The notes beneath the pieces were generated by a model. The model saw only the letters and a program-made list of their open reading frames with translations. It was not told the DNA's origin and did not search any database. The position numbers were made by a program, and so were the translations under genes. Positions 44,967 to 53,457 of a stretch of DNA of 64,000 nt are shown here, in pieces. The stretch covers positions 25,932-89,931 of the forward strand of contig NZ_JADGEV010000008.1 in the NCBI RefSeq assembly GCF_016744175.1. The letters run 5' to 3'. Positions within the stretch are counted from its first letter, which is position 1. Each line of letters starts with the position of its first letter. The DNA comes from Neptunomonas sp. (GTDB lineage Bacteria > Pseudomonadota > Gammaproteobacteria > Pseudomonadales > Balneatricaceae).

Positions 44967-47882
44967 TTACAGCGAGATCACTTCAAACTGATCATCCAGT
45001 CCTTTGGCTTTCTCTACGCTGGTTACTGCAGCAATACTTGCCAATTCAGGCTTAAGGTACTTTTCTGCCACTCGCTTAAGATCATCAATCTTTACATTCA
45101 GAATGCGTTGACGAAAGGCGCGGCGATGCTCTGGTGTACGCCCAAACAATGTGCTGTGATACGCACCTTTGGCTTCTCCCGCTGGAGACCCCGGTTTATC
45201 AATGGAGCTCACTACACCAAGAATAGCTTCCTCAAGTTTGGCTTCATCGTGATCATTCTCTAGCAACCAGCTTACAGAGCCGTCAAAGTCATCTAGTGTT
45301 TCTGTTAAGCGCGGATCGCGGTAAGAGAAGAAACGAAATACCGCTTCGCCGCTATCTTGCCCTGCTCCTGAGCCATATGCACCACCCTGCTCACGCACGG
45401 CGCGATGCAAGAAACCATTTCGCAAGAAGTCACCCAAAATGGTTAGCGGTGCTGAATCTTCATGATCAACAGGTACCGTGGGGTAGGCTTTTGCACAAAA
45501 GCTCACCTGAGTACTGGTCGTCCACAGTTGCTTAACAGTCTTGCGGGTTGCTTTAAGCGTTAAGCTAGAAGTAGCCGTTCCTTTAGATGTAGCCCATTGC
45601 TGGCTCATTGAAGCAGTGAGGGACTCTTTCTGCTCTGGCTCACCTATTAATAAGAAGCGACGTGGCGCTTGTTTAATTTTCTCATGGATAGCAATCAATT
45701 TAGCAGACAGTTCTTGCAGCGCTGCAGGATCATCTAACTGCTTATCCAGCTCTTTAACAAAGCGGATGCTTTCTAGTCCACGAGATTTTTGATCAACTTG
45801 CGCCGCTGGGCTTAGCTGCGCAGCCGCTGCCATAATAGCAAGACTGTGTCCTTGCCCAGTGATGCTTTGCTCTTTACGGCTACGCTGTTGAGCGACTATC
45901 TCGCGCAAGCGTGTTGTCTCATCAAAGCGCGCCTCATTCAGCGTCTCATGCAGCAATTTTGTAAGCGCATCCTGATTATGCAGTAGCGCTTTACCCGATA
46001 CGACAAAGTAACCATGAACGTTTTGCTCATCATTCGTCGCACCGCGCATAGTAGTATAGGCACTTACACCGCCAGAAACCTGCACGTGATATTGCTGGTT
46101 CTCTTGATAGGTTCTATCAGCACAACCAAGCTCTGTCATGCCGTAGTTAAACAACGGCATAATTTGCAATTCATCATCGCTCAGTTCAGGTAGATCAATG
46201 ATGACCTGCTGATAAACCAGACCGTTTGTACCTTGGCCATACCAGTCAAGTGTTTGTCCGGCCAACGCTTGCTGCTCACTCATAGGAACATGCATTTGAG
46301 CCGGTACATCCTGTAAAGTCACTTTAGGTAAGATTGATTCATCATCTTGTTGCATCTGACGTGCTTCAAGTGCAGCGGCCTGATCAATAACAAACTGTGT
46401 TTGCTCTTCAGACATTCCTGCTTTAATCACTTCGAGTTTTGCTTTTTCGTCTTGGCCTTTACGCTCTGTCATTTTGTTATCAGGGCGCATTGTCAAACAA
46501 ACTCGGTGGGTATTCTCTAACAATAGTTCACGAATCATTGAAGGAATAAAATCAGTATCCTTAATCAACTCGCGTAACTCATCTAACACGGGGTCGAGAT
46601 TCAAGAGTGCAATAGGGTCACCACGATGAATAGCGGACGACACCGACGCCATGATTAAGCTCAAGCCATAAGGGTAACCATCGCCACTTATTTCACGTTG
46701 GCCCAATTCCAATTGGTGCAAGTGTGCTTCAACCATTGACTGAGGCACACCGTCTTCAGCAACACGCTGTAAAGTTTCTATTACCAACTTTTCAAACGCA
46801 TCAGCATTACCGGGTTCGCTACCTTCTAGTCCGCACATAAAAGACATCTGGCGGTTTGAATCTTCCAAGCCACATAACGGCGATGGCGCACTCCCTAACT
46901 CTGATGACTCTAATGCATAACGCAAAGGTGACGCACTGTTATCGAGCAATACACGTGACAGTAGGTGAGCCTTCAGCTGTTCTTTAAGGTCAATCGAGTG
47001 CCCAAGTAACCATGACATAACATGATGCGTCTTACCGGAAGTATCATCTTCATCAAGTGCATAAGCTTCTTCAACTTTAACCGGCGAGAAAACTCTCTTT
47101 TCATCAGTCACTTCAATATTGATATCAAGCTTCTCAAAATTACTAAGCGCCTGCTCTTCGAAGCGTGCTTGTAATTCTTTAGCAGGGATATTACCAAATG
47201 TCATAAATACAGCATTACTAGGATGATAATGCGTACGATAAAAAGCCAGTAGCTCATCATAGGACAAGTCAGTAATGCTATCTGGATCACCACCACTGTT
47301 GTAATGGTATGTCACCGTTGGAAATAAGTGCTTTGTCGCTGTTTGCCACAGTGTCGATACTGGCGAACTCATAGCACCTTTCATTTCATTAAGAACAACA
47401 CCTTTATAAACTAAAGGTGACTCTGGATTATTCGCTTCTTCAAACTCGACACGGTGGCCTTCTTGTGCGAAATCCAATGGATCTAGGCGTGAATAAAATG
47501 TTGCGTCCAAATAGACATCAAGCAAGTTAAAGAAGTCTTTACGGTTTTGGCTAGCAAATGGGTAGGCCGTCCAATCAGAACTGGTGAAGGCATTCATGAA
47601 AGTGTTTAATGAGCGTCGCGTCATCATAAAAAACGGATCTCGAACCGGGTAATGCTCACTTCCACATAACGCCGTGTGCTCAAGAATATGCGCTACACCT
47701 TTTGAGTCCATAGGCACTGTTCTGAAGGCAACCAAAAAAACATTTTCATCTTGATCTGCCGCAATGTGAAAATGCATCGCACCCGTGATCTTATGTCTGT
47801 ATTCCTCTACATGGACATTAAGCGACTCTATTTTTTCTGAGCGGATAAATTCAAAGCTGGTATGAGCATTTGCAGCAGGCAT
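44967..47882 (-). CDS. M16C zinc metallopeptidase (presequence protease-like)
   Basis: A 971-residue peptidase of the PreP/Cym1 (M16C) family with two paired halves. The inverted zinc motif is HILEH at residues 65-69, with HTALCGSEHYPVRDPFF after it; the distal Glu is in the NEMKGAMSSP region. The C-terminal half has GGAYGSGAGQDSGEAVFRFFSYRDPR, characteristic of the family. PreP-type enzymes degrade peptides of moderate length in a closed chamber. No signal peptide, so cytoplasmic. Confidence 0.95.
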   Translation of the reverse strand: MPAANAHTSFEFIRSEKIESLNVHVEEYRHKITGAMHFHIAADQDENVFLVAFRTVPMDSKGVAHILEHTALCGSEHYPVRDPFFMMTRRSLNTFMNAFTSSDWTAYPFASQNRKDFFNLLDVYLDATFYSRLDPLDFAQEGHRVEFEEANNPESPLVYKGVVLNEMKGAMSSPVSTLWQTATKHLFPTVTYHYNSGGDPDSITDLSYDELLAFYRTHYHPSNAVFMTFGNIPAKELQARFEEQALSNFEKLDINIEVTDEKRVFSPVKVEEAYALDEDDTSGKTHHVMSWLLGHSIDLKEQLKAHLLSRVLLDNSASPLRYALESSELGSAPSPLCGLEDSNRQMSFMCGLEGSEPGNADAFEKLVIETLQRVAEDGVPQSMVEAHLHQLELGQREISGDGYPYGLSLIMASVSSAIHRGDPIALLNLDPVLDELRELIKDTDFIPSMIRELLLENTHRVCLTMRPDNKMTERKGQDEKAKLEVIKAGMSEEQTQFVIDQAAALEARQMQQDDESILPKVTLQDVPAQMHVPMSEQQALAGQTLDWYGQGTNGLVYQQVIIDLPELSDDELQIMPLFNYGMTELGCADRTYQENQQYHVQVSGGVSAYTTMRGATNDEQNVHGYFVVSGKALLHNQDALTKLLHETLNEARFDETTRLREIVAQQRSRKEQSITGQGHSLAIMAAAAQLSPAAQVDQKSRGLESIRFVKELDKQLDDPAALQELSAKLIAIHEKIKQAPRRFLLIGEPEQKESLTASMSQQWATSKGTATSSLTLKATRKTVKQLWTTSTQVSFCAKAYPTVPVDHEDSAPLTILGDFLRNGFLHRAVREQGGAYGSGAGQDSGEAVFRFFSYRDPRLTETLDDFDGSVSWLLENDHDEAKLEEAILGVVSSIDKPGSPAGEAKGAYHSTLFGRTPEHRRAFRQRILNVKIDDLKRVAEKYLKPELASIAAVTSVEKAKGLDDQFEVISL

Positions 47883-48149
47883 AGAAGTTCATTTTCCTTA
47901 TTTTCATGAATCTGTAACAGGCACTAAGCACACTATTGTGCCATGCATTAGGGAATTGTAACGGCAAAAGTAAACTTTGCGTATTAGATTTAGCTAAAGC
48001 TTACCGACTATTACCTATTTTCTTAAATATTTAGATGAACATATGTTGCTTAAAATGCACACCAGTTTCTTTTAATGAACACATGACACGTTAATAAACT
48101 TTTAAAATACAGTTAATTAGCTTTTAAATGTGTAGAGTAAAATGTTTTA

Positions 48150-48221
48150 TTGCACTGCACAAAAATGATTGACAGATAAAAGCTGTAATACTAATATAAA
48201 CCCATATGTTGCATTGCAACA
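48150..48221 (+). promoter_or_regulatory. Phasin promoter flanked by TTGCAYTGCA motifs
   Basis: TTGACA (48169-48174) and TAATAT (48192-48197), 17-bp spacer, form a promoter 58 bp before the phasin start. TTGCACTGCA (48150-48159) lies before the -35 and TTGCATTGCA (48209-48218), within the perfect inverted repeat TGTTGCA-T-TGCAACA (48207-48221), lies just after the -10. TGC/GCA-rich sites are known targets of the PHB-responsive repressor PhaR; assignment to PhaR is inference. The rest of the 372-bp gap 47883-48254 shows no gene. Confidence 0.6.
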
Positions 48222-48254
48222 ATAGATAACTTGCTGCTTACCGAGGATTTTAAA

Positions 48255-48794
48255 ATGTACGAAGATATGATGAAAGACGTTCAAAGCAAAATGAAGCCTG
48301 TAACAGATATGGCTGAAATCAATAAATCTACTGCTGAAAAGCTTATCTCTCTTCAGACTGAATACATGACTGACTTGTTCAATTCAGGTCTAGCTCAGAT
48401 GAAAGCACTAAGCGAAATTAAAGAGCCTAAAGCAGCTATCGAACTTCAAGTTAAATACTTCAAAGACCTTGAAGCTAAGTTGACTAACGTTGCTGAAAAA
48501 GAAATCGCTACACTAACAACAGCTAAAGAACAGCTTACTGACCTCGTTGAGCAAGGCGTTTCAGACATGTCTGAAGTTCCTGCACTAGCTGACGTTACTA
48601 AATTCATGCAGACAGCTCAGGAAAAAATGTCTGAACTGACTGACACTCCTGTTATGGCTGAAATGACTAAGTTCATGCAAACAGCTCAGGGACAAATGGA
48701 AGAAGCGGCTAAAGCTTTCACTCCAGAAGCTGCTGCAGCACCTGCTGCTAAAGCACCTGCAAAAGCTACTCGTAAAGCTGCTTCTACATCTTAA
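48255..48794 (+). CDS. Phasin family protein
   Basis: A 179-residue helical protein of the phasin_2 type, expected to coat polyhydroxyalkanoate granules. MYEDMMKDVQSKMKPVTDMAE starts the amphipathic phasin domain; residues about 110-150 contain a 23-residue duplication (TKFMQTAQ occurs twice), and the C-terminus is Ala/Lys/Pro-rich and basic (APAAKAPAKATRKAAS), like a short version of the histone-like tail of PhaF. Start ATG 48255 follows GAGGA; the ORF is open a further 24 bases upstream. Strong terminator follows. Confidence 0.88.
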   Translation: MYEDMMKDVQSKMKPVTDMAEINKSTAEKLISLQTEYMTDLFNSGLAQMKALSEIKEPKAAIELQVKYFKDLEAKLTNVAEKEIATLTTAKEQLTDLVEQGVSDMSEVPALADVTKFMQTAQEKMSELTDTPVMAEMTKFMQTAQGQMEEAAKAFTPEAAAAPAAKAPAKATRKAASTS

Positions 48795-48840
48795 TTAAAC
48801 AGTGTTAGGAGGGTGACTTGCTCTCCTAAGCAATGTTAGA

Positions 48841-48869
48841 AAAAGCCGCTTTTTGGAGCGGCTTTTTTA
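48841..48869. terminator. Bidirectional terminator
   Basis: AAAAAGCCGCT and AGCGGCTTTTTT around TTTTGG, between the phasin gene and the convergent ubiF; A and T runs on either side allow action in both directions. Confidence 0.92.
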
Positions 48870-48895
48870 CGTTCAAAATTTAAGTAGTTACTTTA

Positions 48896-50104
48896 CTATT
48901 TTGCAAGAGTCGGGAGATTTCCTTCCAACCCCATAGCAAATGACATGACCTTGCGCTTCAACGGAAATGCTTTTCCTGCAACACCCAAACCTACGTTTCT
49001 TAATAGTTTCAATGGCAACACATCATTACTAAACATGCGATAAAATAAATCCATTGCCTGCATCATCACAAGATTATGTTTACGCCGCTGCTTCTCATAC
49101 TGAGTCAACACCGCCATTGTTGAGATATCATCTCCATTTGCCACTGCATTAATAAGCACTTCAGCTAAAGCCGCTGCATCCAACAAACCAATATTGACAC
49201 CCTGGCCTGCCAGCGGATGAATCATATGAGCAGCATCACCTACCAGCGCAACACCGTCCTTAACATATTGTTGTGCATGCTGGCGCCTTAGAGGAAAGCT
49301 TCCACGTGCAAGCAAACTATCGATTGAGCCTAGAGCTTCAGGAAATTCATTAACGAGTTCTGACATAAATTGATCATCAGAACAGCGCATTAGGCGCTTT
49401 ACTTCTGCTGGCGTGTTATACCACACCAGTGATGCCCTTTTGCCACTCAATGGCAAAAATGCTAATGGGCCTGTCGGTGTAAACTGCTGCCACGTTATAT
49501 CTTCTTGCGGATATGCTGTCACAACCGAAGCAACCAGAGCTTGCTGTTCGTAATCCCATTTATGTACACCAATACCAACGGCTTGTCGCACTCGTGACTC
49601 ACCTCCATCGGCAGCTACCAACAAACGCCCTACCAACTGGCGTCCATCCTCAAGCTCTATAATGCTGGAACCCGAAGAGTAATCAATTCGCTTGGTTTTA
49701 GCAGGGGTGATTAGATCAACATTATCCAACGCTTTCATTTGGTCTATGAGCGCTAGTTGTATTATACGGTTTTCAACAATATGGCCTAAATGATCATACT
49801 GAAGATTAAGCGAGTCAAACAACGTAGCTGCATGCTCTTCACTCGCTTCCCATACTTTCATTCGACGATAAGGGCACTCCCGCCTATCGAGAACACCTTG
49901 CCAAGCATTAATAGATTTAAGAATGTTCTCTGAGGCAATACTAAGCGCAGACACGCGTAGGTCATGTTCTTGCGTAGAATTAAACGGGGCTGGAAGCTGT
50001 GTTTCAATGACAGCCACTTTCAATGAGGTATGACCTAAAGCACAGGCTAATGTGCCACCCACCATACCGCCGCCAACAATAACGACATCATAACTAGATT
50101 GCAT
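48896..50104 (-). CDS. ubiF: UbiF-type ubiquinone biosynthesis monooxygenase
   Basis: FAD-dependent aromatic hydroxylase of 402 residues acting on 2-octaprenyl-3-methyl-6-methoxybenzoquinol in ubiquinone synthesis. Motifs: YDVVIVGGGMVGGTLACALG (FAD Rossmann), LVAADGGESRVRQAVGIG, GVALVGDAAHMIHPLAGQGVN. The sequence follows E. coli UbiF (YRRMKVWEASEEH, WQQFTPTGPLAFLPL) better than UbiH or VisC. A close homologue assignment could still be another UbiH-family member. Confidence 0.9.
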   Translation of the reverse strand: MQSSYDVVIVGGGMVGGTLACALGHTSLKVAVIETQLPAPFNSTQEHDLRVSALSIASENILKSINAWQGVLDRRECPYRRMKVWEASEEHAATLFDSLNLQYDHLGHIVENRIIQLALIDQMKALDNVDLITPAKTKRIDYSSGSSIIELEDGRQLVGRLLVAADGGESRVRQAVGIGVHKWDYEQQALVASVVTAYPQEDITWQQFTPTGPLAFLPLSGKRASLVWYNTPAEVKRLMRCSDDQFMSELVNEFPEALGSIDSLLARGSFPLRRQHAQQYVKDGVALVGDAAHMIHPLAGQGVNIGLLDAAALAEVLINAVANGDDISTMAVLTQYEKQRRKHNLVMMQAMDLFYRMFSNDVLPLKLLRNVGLGVAGKAFPLKRKVMSFAMGLEGNLPTLAK

Positions 50105-50308
50105 CTCGACTCTCTTTAAAATTTTTCGTCATTATAACTGATTCCCACCTTCATCATATCTACAGTAACTATCTATAAATAGTAGAAAAGCTCTCTGGTA
50201 AGTGTTGCTCCAATAAGTCGAGAAAGCGGCCGTTATTAAGTATGAGATAAATACCGGATGGGAGGAAAAAAATACTTTAGCAATTGATAGCATTGTCACT
50301 GGATAACG

Positions 50309-50653
50309 TTAAGCATGGTATGAGCAGCCCTCAATTAACACTTGGCCCTCATGCTCTCGAAAGCCATAAATAAGTAGACCTTGCTCCTTCCTTTCCTCCA
50401 AATCTACTTTCCATATCACTATGACGTGATCTGGATTTCTGTGTATGGCCACTAAGTCAGCTATCGTATGTTTACCATATGCGTCATAGCTTTCTTCAAT
50501 TTGTCGATTAAACTCTTCTTCAGGAAAACTCTCGTCAATTAAAAAATGACAAAAGCCTTTGTAGTTTTTTTCATTCCATGAATTTTCGGTGTGTTCAGCC
50601 ATTGGCCTTACTGTATCGAGAATTTCCTTATCGCTAATATCATTCCATTTCAT
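50309..50653 (-). CDS. Hypothetical protein, 114 aa
   Basis: Not recognised. A 114-residue acidic protein with no signal peptide or membrane segment. It begins MKWNDISDKEILDTVRPM and has HVIVIWKVDLEERKEQGLLIYGF in the second half, like a small alpha+beta (SnoaL-like) fold, which is only an impression. ATG 50653 follows AGGGGTGAG; the longer ORF start at 50722 adds an implausible hydrophobic leader. Divergent from the LEA14-like gene. Confidence 0.65.
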   Translation of the reverse strand: MKWNDISDKEILDTVRPMAEHTENSWNEKNYKGFCHFLIDESFPEEEFNRQIEESYDAYGKHTIADLVAIHRNPDHVIVIWKVDLEERKEQGLLIYGFREHEGQVLIEGCSYHA

Positions 50654-50799
50654 ACTCACCCCTCTAACTCTCAGTGAAGCTAACCATAAATAACAGTACC
50701 ATAAAGAAATCTGCTGTAGCACAACCGGTAGGCTGTTAAGCTAATGTACTCTCCTGCCTGTATAGAATAATTTTTTACTTTACGCTTTGGAGAGTTTAC

Positions 50800-51273
50800 A
50801 TGCGCACCCTCTATTCATTTTTTTATATCACTTTCATGCTAATGATACTTCAGGGATGCGCGACATTAAAACCGCTCGATTTTGAAGACCCAAGTGTTAC
50901 CGTGAATTCGGTGAAAGTCATACCCAGTGATGGTATAGCGCCAAAATTTGAGATCAGCCTTCATATAGTTAATCCAAACAGTATCGCTCTACCTCTTCGC
51001 GGCATGGCCTATACCGTTAATATAGAAGGGCGGCAGATATTGAATGGTGTTTCAAATAAAATGCCTCAAATCGCAGCTTACGGTGACGGTAACATCACCG
51101 TAAGCGCCACCGCAAATTTACTTAATAGCGTGCGGCTTCTTGCATCATTAATACAAAAAAACCAAGGCCAGGTGGCGTATGAAATGAACGCCAAACTGGA
51201 CCTAGGTACATTTACACCGGATATTCATGTAAAAGAAGTAGGGGAAATTTCGCTAAATCCTAATGACCAGTGA
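50800..51273 (+). CDS. LEA14-like lipoprotein
   Basis: A 157-residue predicted lipoprotein: signal region MRTLYSFFYITFMLMI and lipobox LQGC at residues 16-19. The mature part is a late-embryogenesis-abundant (LEA type 2, WHy-like) domain with FEISLHIVNPNSIALPLRGMAY and ANLLNSVRLLASL. Such proteins occur in many proteobacteria; role in the envelope unknown. GGAGAG Shine-Dalgarno before ATG 50800. Confidence 0.87.
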   Translation: MRTLYSFFYITFMLMILQGCATLKPLDFEDPSVTVNSVKVIPSDGIAPKFEISLHIVNPNSIALPLRGMAYTVNIEGRQILNGVSNKMPQIAAYGDGNITVSATANLLNSVRLLASLIQKNQGQVAYEMNAKLDLGTFTPDIHVKEVGEISLNPNDQ

Positions 51274-51323
51274 ATAACTTAAAAGCTAACAATCAAGAGC
51301 TGCAGCGCTACTTAAAACTATCC

Positions 51324-52085
51324 TTAACCAAACTGGTAACAAGCCATACCAATATTGCCATACATATAGCCATCGTAGATGAGCCCTCCTTCTTGCCCTC
51401 CTCCTGCGGCTAATGCAACAAACAGCGGGGCTAAATGCTCAACACTGGGGTGTGCATGTGCAAATTCACTGGGGTAATTAGCACTATCTAATAACAGTTT
51501 GATGTCTCCAGTGGCCACAACACGGTTCAACCAATGAGAGAACGATAGCGCCCATGCATCTGTGCGGTTTGAACGGTTAACAGCAGATAAATTATGTACG
51601 CTGCCACCAGAGCCAATGATTAAAATGTTTTTTTGGCGCAACTCTTGTAAGGCAACACCTAGCACAGCACACGCTTCAAGCGTATTGGGTAGTGACGCTG
51701 CAACTACCGGAATATCTGCTTTGGGGTAAATAGCTTTTAAAGGGATCCAAGCACCATGGTCTAACCCTCGTGAGGTATTTTCCTTACAGCTAATACCTTT
51801 GCTATTTAACAGCTTGAGTATCTGTTGAGCTAACGCTTTGTCACCTTTCGCTGGGTATTTAATATCATAGAGTTCACCTAAGAACCCAGAAAAGTCATAG
51901 ATAGTGTCATACTCATCGATAACACTCACCTCAACAGGTTCTGCAATCCAGTGGGCTGACACAATAACTATGGCTGCTGGAGTGACCCGCACCTTGCCTA
52001 AATGAGCAAACAATTCCAATACAGGGTCATTACTCAACAACACATCAGGAGCACCGTGACTTAAAAATAGAGAAGGTTGCTTCAT
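51324..52085 (-). CDS. 4,5-DOPA dioxygenase-like extradiol dioxygenase (YgiD)
   Basis: A 253-residue class III extradiol dioxygenase of the DODA/YgiD group, which uses a metal ion to open catechol-type rings. Conserved His residues are in LFLSHGAPD, VSAHWIAEP, LDHGAWIPLK and GSGGSVHN. I set the start at ATG 52085, six bases after AAGGA; the ORF extends two codons further. Divergent from a LysR regulator, the common arrangement for this gene. Confidence 0.93.
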   Translation of the reverse strand: MKQPSLFLSHGAPDVLLSNDPVLELFAHLGKVRVTPAAIVIVSAHWIAEPVEVSVIDEYDTIYDFSGFLGELYDIKYPAKGDKALAQQILKLLNSKGISCKENTSRGLDHGAWIPLKAIYPKADIPVVAASLPNTLEACAVLGVALQELRQKNILIIGSGGSVHNLSAVNRSNRTDAWALSFSHWLNRVVATGDIKLLLDSANYPSEFAHAHPSVEHLAPLFVALAAGGGQEGGLIYDGYMYGNIGMACYQFG

Positions 52086-52396
52086 TGCCATTCCTTAAAT
52101 AAGGTATCTCAAACAGTATTGCCTAACCCTAAAGGAGCAATACCCGTTGGGTTGAACGCTTCAAGTGAGCAAAAACCAGCTTTTATATGAACAAGATTCA
52201 CCGCCTCTACTATCTACGGCAAGCTTTGAATCTTTTCCATATAGGCGCAAGTGTTAGGGTAATCTTTATAAAGACGCTCATTGACTGTCTTTTTTCTGAA
52301 TAGGCTGAAAATCTTCTGCCCACTGCCCATCGATTAGCATTTCATAACACCTCATGAAAAGAGTGCCACTATTGACACTTTACGCCCATAAATAGG

Positions 52397-52462
52397 ATTG
52401 GTTCATTATCAACTAATCGTTATTTAACAAACAATACTATAAAATATTGAATCATTATCAAC
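52397..52462. promoter_or_regulatory. Candidate LysR control region
   Basis: TCATTATCAAC occurs at 52403-52413 and again at 52452-52462, 49 bp apart. The first copy lies in an imperfect inverted repeat (ATTGGTT at 52397-52403, AACTAAT at 52411-52417). It fits an operator for the divergent LysR gene, spanning the regulator start. The remaining part of the 391-bp gap 52086-52476 shows no gene. Confidence 0.45.
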
Positions 52463-52476
52463 ATTACAGAGACAAT

Positions 52477-53370
52477 ATGGACAAGCTTAATTGTATGCGG
52501 GCTTTTGTTTACGTGATCGAAGCCGAAAGTTTCACCCAAGCAGCCATCAAAATGCAGATATCTAAAGCACTCATCAGCAAATACGTAGGCGCATTAGAAA
52601 CATCTTTAGGAATACGACTACTCAACCGAACAACCCGCAGAATGAGCGTTACTGACAGCGGAAAAGCATACTATGAGCGTTGCTTAAATGTACTGCAGGA
52701 AATTGATGAGATAGAAGCGGCTCTACGCTCAGAGCATAACCAACCCGAAGGAATACTGCGTATTAATGCGCCGATATCATTTTCTGAGTTAACGTTAATG
52801 CCAATTATCACTGAGTTTGCTCAAAGCTATCCTGATGTCACTATTAAACTTGATCTAGCAGATCGGTTTATCGACCTCGTCGAGGAAGGTGTTGACTTAG
52901 CTATTCGTGTTGGAGACCTGCCTGATTCATCACTTGTAGTCAGAAAACTAACAGAGATACGAATGATCCTTTGCGCAAGCCCTGCTTATTTAGCCAAAAC
53001 GAATATTCCCGTTAGCTTAGAATCGCTACCCCTGCATCGATGTATTTGCGACAGTAACTACAAACATAATAACCGCTGGGTCTTAGGTCGGGGACAGCAA
53101 TCAGTATCCGTCCCTATTAGCAGTCAAATCAATATCAACAGCGCACGCGCAGTACGTCAGCTTGTACTCAATGGGCAAGGGATAAGCTTGTTACCCTCAT
53201 TTGCAGTACAGAAGGATCTTGAAGAGGGACGATTAATCCAGTTGTTAGAAAAACACGAGCCAGAAAGCACTGGTTTATACGCTTTATACCCACACCGCAA
53301 GCATCTTTCAGCAAAAGTAAGACTGTTTATTGATGCATTGATAAACGCGTTTGGTGGAACGGGATATTAA
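52477..53370 (+). CDS. LysR family transcriptional regulator
   Basis: A 297-residue LysR regulator: N-terminal winged helix (about 5-62, FTQAAIKMQISKALISKYVGA) and C-terminal effector domain with IDLVEEGVDLAIRVGDL. It belongs to the large AaeR/PgrR-like group. I start at ATG 52477 (MDKLNCMRAFVYV), preceded by AGAGA, rather than the ORF start ten codons upstream. Divergent from the dioxygenase gene it probably controls. Confidence 0.92.
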   Translation: MDKLNCMRAFVYVIEAESFTQAAIKMQISKALISKYVGALETSLGIRLLNRTTRRMSVTDSGKAYYERCLNVLQEIDEIEAALRSEHNQPEGILRINAPISFSELTLMPIITEFAQSYPDVTIKLDLADRFIDLVEEGVDLAIRVGDLPDSSLVVRKLTEIRMILCASPAYLAKTNIPVSLESLPLHRCICDSNYKHNNRWVLGRGQQSVSVPISSQININSARAVRQLVLNGQGISLLPSFAVQKDLEEGRLIQLLEKHEPESTGLYALYPHRKHLSAKVRLFIDALINAFGGTGY

Positions 53371-53457
53371 TAAATCTAGGCTGCGCTAAACCTTTTCTTA
53401 TCTAACGTCCAATGAACAATAAATAAGAGTGGCCGATTAACGCAGAAGAGATTCTAC

